Origin: Branchiostoma floridae
Taxonomy: Eukaryota > Chordata > Leptocardii > Amphioxiformes > Branchiostomatidae
NCBI RefSeq assembly: GCF_000003815.2
Contig: NC_049994.1
Location: forward strand, 593,910 to 657,909
Direction: 5' to 3'
Length of the DNA stretch: 64,000 nt
Made by a program: the position numbers and the translations under genes. Shown one piece after another: positions 34,124 through 45,153 of the stretch. The notes under the pieces were generated by a model that was not told the origin of the DNA, did no database searches, and saw only the letters and a list, made by a program, of their open reading frames with translations. Numbering within the stretch: the stretch's first letter is position 1; every line of letters starts with the position of its first letter.

Positions 34124-34990
34124 CTATCTATGCATATCAGATAACCATCCTCTATTACTGATGGTGCTGCTAATGTCATTATACATGCATTTTATTGCAC
34201 TCGTAAACAATGAGCGAAAGTTATTTTTTTCTAGAACCTTCCACAAAGATTTTCTATTCAAATTGTCAAATGCTTCAGTAAAATCCAGGAAGATTACTGC
34301 TCCAGGGATATTTTGGGTTTTAGCATATTCTATAACATCATTAATCAGTCTTACATTTTGTCCAATGAATCTACCCTTGATATAAGTTGTTTGGTCATTA
34401 TTAATCAACTTGTGTAAGACTTTCATAAAGTCTCAAAGTCTGTTGGCAAGAACAAAGGCAAATATTTTATATTCAGTGTTGAGAAGGCTAATTGGTCTCC
34501 AGTTGTCTAGGTGGTGGCGTTCATTTTGTGTGTGTATTAACCTTAGCATTGCACGTCTTTGCGAAACAGACATTTTACAGTCTATCAAAGTTTCCTGGAT
34601 AGAATTATATACTAGGTCTCCTATATAGGGCCAAAACATCTTTAAAAATTCTGAGGGAATGTCATTAACGCCAGGGCTTTTGTTTTTCTTTCATAGAGAT
34701 AAGGGCATCCTTACATTCATCTTTAGTAATTGGTTTATCTACGAATTCTCTGTCAGTTTGGCTCAAGATATTTTCTAACTGTACACTTTTTAAGTACTGA
34801 TCCATGGCTATATCACTTATATTGTCTTCCTGGTATAGTTGTTCATAGTTTTCCTTACATTCACTAAGAATATCTGAGTCTCTACTAATTTCTCTCCCAT
34901 CAATGGATAACAGGTTAATATCCTTGTCACTTCCTCTTTTCTTTTCCAAGTTTAAGAAGTACTTCGTAGGTTTTCCCCCCCTTCCCTCTG
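34124..34990 (-). pseudogene. L1/Tx1-like LINE ORF2 fragment, frameshifted
   Basis: Minus-strand frames give, in order, GKPTKYFLNLEKKRGS (34930-34990), the linker to ITKDECKDALISMKEKQKP, NWRPISLLNTEYKIFAFVLANRL and PGAVIFLDFTEAFDNLNRKS. This is the order of the L1-type ORF2 RT N-terminal half, with the first catalytic Asp in FLDFTEAFD. Breaks lie near 34660 and 34430. Endonuclease and the ADD box are absent. Confidence 0.85.
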
Positions 34991-35470
34991 TTACAATATC
35001 TCCGTATAGAGCCCTAACACCGATTGGTTTTGAGTGACGTGAACCAAATGTTTACATTCATAGCGATTTGTTGAGGGTGACGTGAACCAAGTGTTTACAT
35101 TCATAGCGCGTGGAGCGCTGCTCGCTTAGCTAGTCGCTCTGTCACTCTGTGTATGTTTGTTGTTTACAATATCTCCGTATAGAACTACCACCAATTCGTT
35201 AAGGGTGACGCGAACCAAATGCAAAAATATGCTTACATTAATAGTGCGTAGAACTGGTAGCTCAGGTCCCCGCGCGGTATATGTTTGTCTTGTACGAGAG
35301 CTCCTGGAGCTTTAACAATTTTTGAAAGTAACGAGAATTATGTTTTGTATTAATGGTGTCGTAGAGCTGTTAGTTCAGCCCGGTTGTTTGTCTTCTATGA
35401 AAGAAGATCCTCCCGGACTTCTGAAAATTCCATGAAGGTGACGAGAACCAGGTGAGTGCGTAGAGCTCGC
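34991..35470. repeat. Degenerate repeat of GTGACGTGAACCAA
   Basis: GAGTGACGTGAACCAAATG (35031), GGGTGACGTGAACCAAGTG (35076) and GGGTGACGCGAACCAAATG (35203) recur with weaker copies near 35325 and 35438. TTACATTCATAGCG and TAGAGCTxxTAG phrases lie between them. The function is unknown. Confidence 0.6.
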
Positions 35471-35499
35471 TTCGTGGAGCTGGAGGGCTATAGGGGCTG

Positions 35500-35566
35500 C
35501 ACGAGCAACCTCCATGGAGGTTGCTCGTGCAGCCATGGAGGTTGCTCGTGCAGCCCCTATTGCATT
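35500..35566. repeat. Perfect palindrome with an extra half-copy
   Basis: GGGGCTGCACGAGCAACC followed by TCCATGGA and its mirror GGTTGCTCGTGCAGCC gives a loop-free palindrome of about 40 bp. A second ATGGAGGTTGCTCGTGCAGC copy then follows directly, ending in CCCCTAT. It could form a cruciform. Confidence 0.85.
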
Positions 35567-35625
35567 TAATTTCTATTTGTTATCCGTATTGTTTACATCT
35601 TCCTTCATTTTGTATTTCGCTTTGT

Positions 35626-36630
35626 TACCTCCATGAAATGTCATGGAGGTTATATTTTCAGCTGCGTTTGTGTGTCTGTCTGTGAACAAGAACTCAAAAA
35701 CGGCTGGACGGACTGGTTTCATACTTGGTGTGTTGGTGGGGAAAGCTGGAAACGATTAGATTTTGCGCCCCTCAGCGGATTCCCTCGGTACTGCAGCGCA
35801 ACTTCTGGGTTCGCTATTTCGTGTTCTGAACACGCTATGGTCACGATTTTGGGGTGTTAGATAGCTCTTGTGCTCAGGAATAAATGACAAAAGTTTGCGC
35901 CCCCTATCAATAGGTTTGGGACAGCAGGGACACTTTTGTCTCAAGAAGGGAACAACGGATTTTTATCATCTTTGGTATGTAGGTATCTTAGACAATGTTG
36001 TACAGAATGAAATACTAATTATGCAAAATAGGAGTACATTTGCATAATTAATGTGAATATACCATCATAGCAGTTTTTTATGTATCTCTTGTTCCAGACG
36101 AGATATATAGTCTTGACATTGGGTGGTAGATAGCTTTCAGTGTCATGACAAAGTGGGGCCAGTTTCAGCCCCCTAACATTTAATTTCTAAACTGCAGGGA
36201 CGTTTTTGTTAAGACATTCCAAAGAGGATAACTGCAGAAAGGATTGACGGACTGACATCATTTTAGGCATGCAGGTAGCTTAGACAAAGAGACAAAGAAC
36301 AAACGATATACATGCTATGCAAATGAGGATTTAATTTGCATAACTAATAAGGAAATTGTATAATTCCATTGTTTTCAATAACTGGACTTCCAGAAATGTA
36401 ACATATGTTAATTATGATAGGTGGAATATAAGCAGATACCAAGTATGGTAATGAGGAACTTACTTGCATAATTTATGTAAAAATTGCAAAACCGCTTTAT
36501 GATTAATGATGGGAAACTAATGATTGTGACATATGTACGTTAGTAACAACCATGCATAAATTGTGTTAATGCGTTTGTCTATTGCATGAAATTTACAAAA
36601 GCTCTAAATATTAATGGAGGTATGATGAGG
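35626..36630 (+). repeat. Dispersed AT-rich repeat, near-complete copy
   Basis: It starts ACCTCCATGAAATGTCATGG and ends ATTAATGGAGGTATGATGAG. It includes TTTGTGTGTCTGTCTGTG, the CTGCAGCGCAACTTC block and repeated ATGCAAAT/TTTGCATAA pairs. The start and end CCTCCAT/ATGGAGG suggest terminal inverted repeats. Confidence 0.65.
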
Positions 36631-36715
36631 TCACCGAACTCTAGTTTTTGTTTGGACCTTTATTTATTCATGAAAGCTCAAATCGGTTTTCGCAGTTTAG
36701 TTATGTTTATGTCCT

Positions 36716-36716
<1 letters not shown>

Positions 36717-36781
<65 letters not shown>

Positions 36782-36822
36782 GGTGTGTGGGTGTGGGTGT
36801 GGGTGTGGGTGTGTGGGTGTGC

Positions 36823-36855
<33 letters not shown>

Positions 36856-36869
36856 TGTGTGGGTGTGTA
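36717..36869. repeat. (TA)n microsatellite followed by (GT/GGGTGT)n
   Basis: About 58 bp of alternating TA is followed directly by about 90 bp of TGTGGG/GTGTGT repeats. Open frames across it are artefacts. Confidence 0.95.
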
Positions 36870-36964
36870 GTGGTCGCGTTAATATAAGTTGATAACTTGA
36901 GTGCGTCACCACTGCGTCTGTCTTTCCGGTCAAAGTAAATAAGAAATGAAATAAAAAATAAGAA

Positions 36965-37380
36965 ATAGAAAAAGCTGGATACACCATCTTAAAGAAATAT
37001 TAGTTAATTCAGGCCATTCCTTTTTATGGAACACCAACTATCCGTTAGATAATACGTATATATTTACATTGTTAAAGAGAAGACCGACTGATATGTATGT
37101 TCAAACGTTCTTTCACGAGTTGTCTGTAGATAATGTCAAGCTGTAAATACTCTCCAATGAATGCAGTGGAACGTTTTTAACCAGTGCCCTCACTACGAGG
37201 CCGAAAGAAATAGATCATTTCAAACTGTTGCCTCATTTTCACCGAGCTTTAACCATTTAGGAGATCAAAAGGCTAAATTTTTAATCCAAGCACATAACCC
37301 ACTCATTTTGCACAAAGTCGGACTATTTATTAACCACTGCCTTCAAAGAAGAAGTCAAACCCTCATGCGGACTTGAAAAT
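36965..37380 (+). pseudogene. LINE ORF2 C-terminal fragment (SFLWN family)
   Basis: Frames read SWIHHLKEILVNSGHSFLWN, then CPHYEAERNRSFQTVASF. The first part aligns with YWLQHVREILNDIGYSFLWN on the minus strand near 40930. Both fragments therefore belong to one LINE family. Several frameshifts; no catalytic domain. Confidence 0.65.
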
Positions 37381-38400
37381 ATACGCAGGTGTGACCCCAC
37401 CTTAAGTTCGTTTGATGACCAAAACTGTATGTATTTTCCTCCCGTGCCCAGGTATTAAGTCTACCGAAATTTGGTATGATAGTGCATGAGATATTTATGA
37501 AAAGGACTGTATTGTTCTGGGCCAAAATCACTTCGAAATTATTTAAAAGCCAATTTGGCGGGGTATCTACGTACATCTAGTCTCCAATCAGATCCTACGG
37601 TGCCTTAGAAATAGTATCAAAGCTGGCAAGGGACTTAGTATAGCGGCACCCGTTTGACTCCCTTTGGCCTGCTATCTCCCTTTGGCCGGCTATACTCCTT
37701 TGCCAGCCTCTTTTGGCACTGTAGGGTCTGCTTGGAAACTATAGGCTGTAGGTACGTTATACCAAAGTTTTGGGTTGCGTAACGTGTTGCGTCTGTAGAA
37801 GTAAAGATTTCCGTTTGTGAAGTAAATGTTTTCTTTCTTGAAGAACAACAGCGCATCCTTTCTTAATGTGTGAGTCACTAGCATGTTGTGAGCGTGCTGC
37901 AAGGCCATGTTGGTGTGATTATATGGATGACATTCCCGCGCGGATCAATTTTCTGCCGTTTCCAAAATACATAGAGTTTTCAACCATACACTGATTAAAT
38001 CGTACAAAGCAGCTTCAAAATAAGCCAATATGTGCCATGGATTGTAAACATGAATATTGGAAAGCGTATACTGCTGTCATAGAACATTACAAGTCAAGGT
38101 CAAAGAAGATGTGGAAACACAAAACTGAAGACTGTTGTTTGGTATAGTGTATTCTGTGTGTTAAACGTTCAGCCATTTGTTCAACCTTCCTGACCACTTT
38201 GCACTTTGCTTTCATAAAGAAGGCAACTTTTTTATGTCAAACTTTTATTTTATTCGCACGCTCACATCAGCTTTTTTTTTATTTCCAGAGGATGTGATCC
38301 ATATAATGGCCTAATCAAGAAATGAAAGTGCGATGACAGTGCAGCACTAGTATGAACGTACCGTGCGCCAGAAATGCTGTCTGCAAGCCGATTTGAGCTT
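37381..38400. other. Nothing recognised
   Basis: Two overlapping minus-strand frames at 37635-37908 (72-73 codons) have no recognisable motif. No splice-supported gene. Confidence 0.4.
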
Positions 38401-38670
38401 CTCGTGATTAAATTATATAAACTAGAGTTCAACGAACACATACCTTTGCCAAATAAACTAGGTTTGTTATGTAGAAAGATGTCTGTAGACATAAAAATTT
38501 TATGTTATTTGAGGAAGTCACACGAAGTCTTATCAATTAGAGTTTGGTGACCTAATACCTCCATGAAATATCAAGAGCTTGTGTAAATTTTATGCCAATG
38601 ACTTACTAGAGTGCCCCAAATCTAATCATTAGTCTTTGTAGGGAGGGTGGAGAGGTACATGTGTGGTGTG
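38401..38670. repeat. Dispersed AT-rich repeat, 5' fragment
   Basis: CTAGAGTTCAACGAACACAT through ATGTCTGTAGACATAAA (38422-38500) matches 62226-62302 closely. ACCTCCATGAAATATCAAGA and TTTATGCCAATG follow, as near 1600. Confidence 0.6.
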
Positions 38671-39395
38671 TACAGAAATGTATGTCACTGGAGTGTTGAA
38701 CTTCTGTTCTTGCAATATCTAAAGAAAGAGAGTTTGCAAGTTCTTTTCTGAGGGCTAATTGCAACATGGAACATACAGAATACTAAACATACAGAAAATA
38801 AAAGACTTTGGTATAGATAACAATGGTGACAAGTAGAGACAAGTGGCCATTCTAGGAATGATTTGTAATGCTGAGAGCTACAATCTAAGCATATTGCATT
38901 TTTGGGATTGACTTCTTTCCGGGAGCAGTGGAAGACAAAGTGACCCACTTTTTCTTTAATGAGTGGGTTATGGTCTCATTGATGTATTACTCCGAGTGGA
39001 TACCCTAAAAGAGGTCCGAGCCAAAAAATAAACGGCTACACGGACGCGTGTTTTTAGTAGTGAGAAAATCCCTTTTAGCCAACGGAACTGATCTCAAAAG
39101 TTACATTGGTGAAAGCTTGTTTGTAACTGAAGAAATTAGCAGGTAAAGTTTTGCAGCCACGCGCTAGGTCGGAGGTACACAGTCGTGGCTTCTGAGTGGT
39201 GCGGTTGTACACTAGGAGCGAAAAAGTGCCTTTTGTGGGGATTGACTAATCGTAGTTATTTGTTATTGCTATAAAAAAAGTACCTACGTATAGTTTACGT
39301 TGGCAATTTTTCCCCACGATATAAGGTAAATGTGCTCAACATAGAATGAAAAATCTGCTGAAATTTTACTTAGCTTCATAATGAACGCGCCCATT
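38671..39395. other. Nothing recognised
   Basis: No repeat family or coding similarity identified. Confidence 0.4.
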
Positions 39396-39399
39396 TAAA

Positions 39400-40372
39400 A
39401 CCCTCAAACACCCGAGTGGGGTCCATTTGGACCCCAGGCGTAAACTTTGAGGTGCCATTTAAACATTTTTGATCTGAAGAAAAATTCCTTCCGTGACTTT
39501 GTCAGTCAATATCTGCTATACCCTCTCCTAAGTTTTTACGAAGATTGGTACATTACTGTGGAAACTATAAAGAAATTCTGTGTTCGGTCCGTCTGGGGTC
39601 CAAACGGACCCTAGCAAAAATGTGCAGTTTTTAAAACAAACTTTTGAGACTAAGTCCTAAACTATTGATTGTATGACTACCAAACTTTCAGAGATTGATA
39701 AACATGTAAAACTTAATCCTCACAAAAACTTCTGTGTCATCACCATATAATATGACGACATTATGACGTCATTTAGCTTATAAGGGCGGTCATCTTTGAT
39801 TTTGACCAATGACGTCATGAAATTAGCATAAGTTATACATTTTGAATCATGAAAATTACATTGAATTTCATAGAATCTAATTGTCGTAAGAAAACAAGTG
39901 TAGTTTACCAAGAAAACTTTGTTTAAATCGAAATTGGCAAATTTTGGCACAAATATGCCTGTCATAACTCCGTTGCCATGGCAACCCAAAAAATGATAAA
40001 CTTACTTTACTAACTATGAATTTTTGCTAATAATATTTTGTGATAGATTACCAAGTTTGGTAGCTTTAGCTCTAACCATTCATGAGTTATACGCCATAAA
40101 CGTTGCTGAGGGCCTCAAAATTCCCCTCTCTGGTCAGAATAGGTTTAGTGCAAAACTGGTCCTTCTGATCTTTTGCATAAATTATGATGATAAGCTGGAA
40201 TTAGCAACACCTTAACATCTCAAAATATTCCTCTTATATCGACGAAGCAATGTATGTACAGTGATCACCGATAAGAATTGGAATTAAGATTTTATGAACA
40301 AAACATTTTGGGGTCCGTTTGGACCCCACTCGGTCATTTTAGTCGCAAAAAAAAGGTCGGGTGCTTGAGGGT
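39400..40372 (+). mobile_element. 973-bp DNA element, copy 1 (inverted relative to copy 2)
   Basis: It begins ACCCTCAAACACCCGAGTGG and ends CGGGTGCTTGAGGGT, with TAAA on both sides (39396-39399, 40373-40376). Each end also holds a GGGGTCC-x-TTTGGACCCC palindrome. Near 39755-39815 there are TGACGTCAT motifs. A second copy at 60368-61341 lies in the opposite orientation. The TAA-type duplication suggests PIF/Harbinger, as an inference. No transposase. Confidence 0.85.
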
Positions 40373-40398
40373 TAAACCACAAATTATAACATAGAAGT

Positions 40399-40773
40399 CT
40401 ATGGGAAAAAGAAACTCATCAATGATACCTTAAGCGATGTTAACAGGGTTATAGTTTTGCTTCCGTCAGTAAACGTTTTGTGGGTTTTGCAGGCCTCTTC
40501 GAATAGCTCTACTTTACTTTCCTGGTCATTAGAGAGGCAGTTTGAAATAAAATGCATTTCGTCTTCCATCGGTTTTGAAATACAATAGTTAACGTTACAG
40601 ATTCTTTCACCCACAGGTAACTTTTTGTACCGCCCTTTCTTAATTGCAAGGGGGTGGGCACTTATTCTAAGTTTGCACATTGCCGATCTTACCTCATATT
40701 TATCTAGTAACATTAAATAATTTTCCATGGAGTATCCCTTCTTTAGTTGTTTGTAGACAGTCTATGAAAAATG

Positions 40774-40824
<51 letters not shown>

Positions 40825-41344
40825 TCCAGCCTTTTTAACAATGTAAATTATGTGCTTATTGTCTAACTGTGAATTCATAGAGTTCCATAGAAAAGAGTAA
40901 CCGATATCGTTTAGAATTTCCCTTACGTGTTGTAACCAGTATTTCTTACAGCTGTTCATCGATTTATATTGCTGACAGAGTAAAGCGTCTACTCACGGTA
41001 GGGGATGTGTTGAAAAGTCCAACTGTTTGAGGCCTAGCGAAAACGTTACTGTACGTATGGATATATCTAAGTCAATTTGGAACATCCCAAGCTCTGCTCT
41101 ACTACCTAATGTTACTTGTATTTCTATGTACGCCCAGAAGATTTTTACAAAATCGGTTCTGTGTAATTTCTGCTGAGCAATGGTCATCTGAATTAGCCCT
41201 GCCCCAAATCTCACAGCCATATGATATAATAGGTTTGATACATGTTCTAAATAGTTTGACCTGAGCCTCTGGAGACAAAGTTGAATGCATGAGGGGTTTG
41301 AGACTGAAAATGGCTTTTAAAAGATTTTTGTGAGGAAATCTCAA
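40399..41344 (-). pseudogene. LINE ORF2 C-terminal fragment (SFLWN family), minus strand
   Basis: From right to left it reads SLKPLMHSTLSPEAQVKLFR with CIKPIISYGCEIWG (41102-41344), YWLQHVREILNDIGYSFLWN (40860-40945), and CKLRISAHPLAIKKGRYKKL with MEDEMHFISNCLSN (40450-40690). This is the order of the post-RT region of a CR1/L2-like LINE. A TA microsatellite (40778-40822) and frameshifts interrupt it. Confidence 0.75.
40778..40822. repeat. (TA)n microsatellite inside the LINE fragment
   Basis: About 22 TA units interrupt the coding remnant. Confidence 0.95.
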
Positions 41345-41574
41345 TTTGAGACCAAATGGTGAAAGGGGAGATGACAGTGTACCTACCTTTCACTGAAAGG
41401 AGTAGAATTCAGACTAAGATTGTTGTTATGTACATATACCCTTAATTTTGGCATGACACGTAGCTAATCATATGGCCTAAGGGTCATCTAACAGATGGAA
41501 GGTTTGACCCTTTCCTTCTCTGGAGTATCAGGTTGCTAACGGCACTGACTTATATCATATTAACGTTAGGCCAG

Positions 41575-41690
41575 TCCAATCTAATGTCTTGATTCACGGA
41601 ATTGCTGCTACTATTAAATATGCAAATTAGCTGTTAATTTGTACAATTAGCACCTCATTGTTTAAGTCTTCACTGAAGCTATCCACATAT
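41575..41690. repeat. Dispersed AT-rich repeat, left part, split by LINE B
   Basis: ATATGCAAATTAGCTGTTAA through GCTATCCACATAT continues at 48269 as CATATCAAAAATCATGACG. The intact order is seen at 63085-63160. Confidence 0.75.
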
Positions 41691-41802
41691 ACTATACGGA
41701 GAAAGGTATTTTAATGCATATGCGAGTTTAATCTACGTGATTTATATTCCATAATTTGTGAGGTATTTGTAATCATCTATATCGACGGAGGAACATTGAA
41801 AT

Positions 41803-42210
41803 ATGGGAGCCGAGTCCAAGACGCCTAAGTGTAAGACTCCCGCGACTAAGTCGTGGAACATCAACCTCTCCAAAGTCCCGCTGGACGAAACCCTGGCCTT
41901 CGACTATGAAGATGAAGAGAAATCTCGGATGTGTGGTGTGAAACTGCGGACAAGCCAGCTAGACAAATGGATCCAAGTTCACAAGGACAACTTTGACAAG
42001 AAATTTGAAGATCACAAGGGAACAATAGTCACCTGGAAATCCACGCCAGGTACAACAAGCCTGTCCGTCAACTTCTCATCGGCAACAAAGTCAGGTAAAG
42101 GCCTTTTATCGCTTCATTTTTACCACAAGAAGAATGGGCTAATGGTTCAGGGGCAGAGAACCAAGTGGTGGGTGGATACAGTGTACCCTGAAATAAAAAA
42201 AACAGAATAA
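41803..42210 (+). CDS. LINE B first ORF (135 aa), putative nucleic-acid-binding module
   Basis: It is an intact frame starting MGAESKTPKCKTPATK (basic N-terminus). It continues through LRTSQLDKWIQVHKDNF and ends with LLSLHFYHKKNGLMVQGQRT plus KWWVDTVYPEIKK. That end, beta-strand-like, then VQG and a Trp-containing helix before a Pro, is a pattern I associate with N-terminal modules of some LINE ORF1 proteins; the function is not established. The stop is separated from the next ATG by two bases (TAACCATG), so ORF1 would need reinitiation. Otherwise the two were one ORF before a frameshift. Confidence 0.6.
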   Translation: MGAESKTPKCKTPATKSWNINLSKVPLDETLAFDYEDEEKSRMCGVKLRTSQLDKWIQVHKDNFDKKFEDHKGTIVTWKSTPGTTSLSVNFSSATKSGKGLLSLHFYHKKNGLMVQGQRTKWWVDTVYPEIKKTE

Positions 42211-42212
42211 CC

Positions 42213-44182
42213 ATGTTCGACAAGCGAACAAGGTCAAGCGCCAAAGATAGCGCCCAGCGCTTGAGGGACGCTGTCAATACTTTCCAGACAATCTCCACAG
42301 AACAGCCTTTGCCGACGACACCGTGTCCAACCAATGTGACTGAGACACCGACTATGCCCAACTTAACCGTCCCACGAACATTAGAGGGTCTTGTAACTCC
42401 AACTGGTATTAGTTTCACAGAACAGCTGCAACAGGATTTGGAAAATGGCGCACAAAGTTCTGGTGACGCCATAACCGGCGACCCACGCGACCCCCCAGTG
42501 ACACTCGGCGTAACTTCTGAAACCAACGAGTCAAGTGACGCACATAACGTAACAGGTACATCGAACTCTCCAGTAGAAGTGTATCTAGAACGTGTGATTT
42601 CTGTTGAAAAGTCCATAAAAGCGAGTGACAGTGCCTTCAACGATCTACAAAAACAATACGTAGACACGATCGGCAAACTCAACGCCTTCAGGGACGAGCT
42701 AATCGCGAAAGAAAAGGAGCGAGAGAAGGCTCACATGAAAAGTCTGAATGCCATATCCACACAGATTGAAGCCGCTCAGAAGGCACTTGAAAGTCATATC
42801 AGAAAGGCTACCTCAAAACTCCAGACCGATCTGACCAATTCTCGCAAAGACATGACCCTACAGAAAGAAAAGCTCATGAAGGAGAAAGCGGAAGCAACAC
42901 AACAGATCTCGATCGAAAGGAACCTGTGGAAAGAGAGACTTCATAGCATGTCCCTCAAAGTAGATGATTTGACAGCTTCTAATGCCGAACTACAAGACAT
43001 CATAACAAAGCAAGACTCGGAGATTCAGGTACTGGTGTGCAGGTATAAAGATTTGGAACAGATGTTTGCTACCTGCCATTGTGGTGTGACGCACTCTCTA
43101 CATGACAACAATGACAGGTCTACTTCACATGACAATGGCTTTACTCACGTGAACAAGAAGCACAACAAACCAAACATTGTTCCCGACGACCAGACGCCTG
43201 CTGTCTGTACCAACATGTCCCAATCTGTGAACTCCCACAAAGTGTCTACAGATAGCAGCAAGGTGCGAAGTGAGAGCACCGGGGTTGAGATAAGAATCTT
43301 TTCAGATTCAATTTTTCGGGATGTGGATCCAGACCGTGCCTTTAAAGCGAACCATACAAAGATCCACAGGAGCAGTACCATAAATGCGGCCGTTGACAAC
43401 ATCAGCAACATCAAGGATACCACAACCAAGACTGTTATCCTACACGTCGGATCCAACGATCTAGATAACAGCAAAGGACATTCAGACTCAGTTCACAAGA
43501 CGCTCCGTAACACTGACAGGCTGCTAGAAGCGACAAAGAAGTCATTCCCAAATGCGAGGGTGGCTGTGTCTTAAGTACTACAAAGAGGACCGAATCAGAG
43601 ATCCACCCTGAATGAGAATATCAAATCATACAACCAAGAAGTACTCAAGCTATCCAGGAAATCTGACTTCATGTACACAGGAAGTTAACCCAGGACAGAC
43701 ATCTCTACCTGCCAGACCAAATACACCTAGACCCCAGAAGTGGAACCAAACTCCTAGTTGCTGATGTCAAACGCACACTCAATGTATCGCCACCTACACC
43801 ATCAGCGGGCCCGCCACAGCTTCCGCCGCCGCGCCCACAACGTAGATACCGTCCCTCCGGTCAGCGTGAAAGGTCTAAAACTGCCGCCTACAAACGTGAC
43901 AATACCATCCCGACACGAGACTGGTTCAAGAATAGTGTGATTGCCATCCCACTTGGATCGAGGAACCCTGTCAGTCCTGCTAGTTTGACATCCAACCGAA
44001 ACCCTACAACAGGAAGCCGACCTGGTGGAACCAAACAAGTCGTGACCTCACCGATCACCACGGGAAGCCGACCTGGTGGAACTCTACAAGACCCGACTTC
44101 ACCGATCGCCACGCTGCAGTTACGACCCACCAAACAGATTGGAAGGCGTTTCCGTAAAGCATGGGACATTCTCACATCTTGA
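42213..44182 (+). pseudogene. LINE B ORF1: coiled coil plus SGNH-esterase-like domain, frameshifted
   Basis: The first frame runs 42213-43574 (453 codons). Residues 1-125 are Ser/Thr/Pro-rich and about 125-275 are a heptad-rich coiled coil (QKQYVDTIGKLNAF, QKEKLMKEKAEATQQ). From about residue 365 comes VEIRIFSDSIFRDV, with the block I Ser, and TVILHVGSNDL, with the block III G-x-N-D. After the stop, a shifted frame from about 43705 carries LPDQIHLDPRSGTKLL, the position of the catalytic Asp/His pair, then a basic proline-rich tail (PPQLPPPRPQRRYR) to 44182. CR1 ORF1 proteins with such esterase domains are known. A frameshift near 43575-43700 separates the catalytic halves. Confidence 0.75.
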
Positions 44183-44356
44183 TGTCTGGGACCTTAAATG
44201 AACTTTGATATCATCCGACACAAACATGTAAAGCCGGCGAGGTAAAGTTATTCCTTATCTTCATACTCTGTTCATTCTCAATTCTAGAGGAGTTTATTCT
44301 CCTTGTTTTACAACTATTTCGTATGCATATGCCATAATACCGATCCCATGTAGTTA

Positions 44357-45153
44357 TTGTGTACTGCTATTCAAATTCGGAGAATGCCAAAAAAATCTGC
44401 ACTAGTATTTTCTTCTTGGAATATCCAGGGAAGCTGTTGCAAGAAATTCAAAGATGACGAATTTCTTTTATATGTAGAAAATAGCGACATTATTTGTGTT
44501 CAAGAGACCTGGCTAGACAGTTATGTAGACTTAGACATACCAGGTTATAGTATTTTCACTAGCAATAGAATTAGAAGTAAAGGGGCTAAACGTAATTCGG
44601 GTGGGGTAGCAGTTATTTTTAAAAGTTTGTACAGGAATTTTTTGGTCTAGAAAAAGACTTGTATTTATGGAATGCCTAAATCCCCCCCGAATCATCTTCT
44701 AAATCGTCTCATGAATCTCCCTTTGAAATACTTTCTAACGACATATGTAAATACTCTAATCTAGGAGATGTCGTTGTGTTAGGCGATTTAAATGCAAGAA
44801 CTGGCCAGTTGATAGAAAACCATTTTGACACGTCTACCCTTGACAATCATACGACAGACGGTCTCTGTTTCACCAAAAATAGACAAAACAGAGATATCAA
44901 AGTTAACAACTATGGTAAAACGTTGATAGATTTATGTTCATCAGCTGATTTGACTATTCTAAATGGTAGATTCGCGGGGGACCTAAAAGGCGACTTTACA
45001 TGTTATCACTACAATGGGTCTAGTGTTGTCGACTATTGTATTGTGCGCAACTCTCTATTATCCGATATACAATATGTAAATGTTAGCTCAATCACCCAAT
45101 TTTCTGACCATTGTCACATCTCTTTCTCACTGTCAACAAAGCACTCCCTCTAG
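44357..45153 (+). pseudogene. LINE B APE-type endonuclease, internally deleted
   Basis: Frame 44357-44650 carries SSWNIQGSC, IICVQETWLDS and GGVAVIFKS, the N-terminal APE motifs with the catalytic Glu in QETW. The middle (normally the Y-x-P-P region) is missing or scrambled at 44650-44770. Frame 44776-45153 resumes with LGDLNARTGQ and ends SITQFSDHCHISF, giving the Asp-x-Asn and Ser-Asp-His motifs. The first and last catalytic elements are kept, so the loss is internal. Confidence 0.8.

Noticed and set aside
36586-36987. Open frames of YIYIYI and HTHTHT
   Set aside because: Artefacts of the TA and GT microsatellites.
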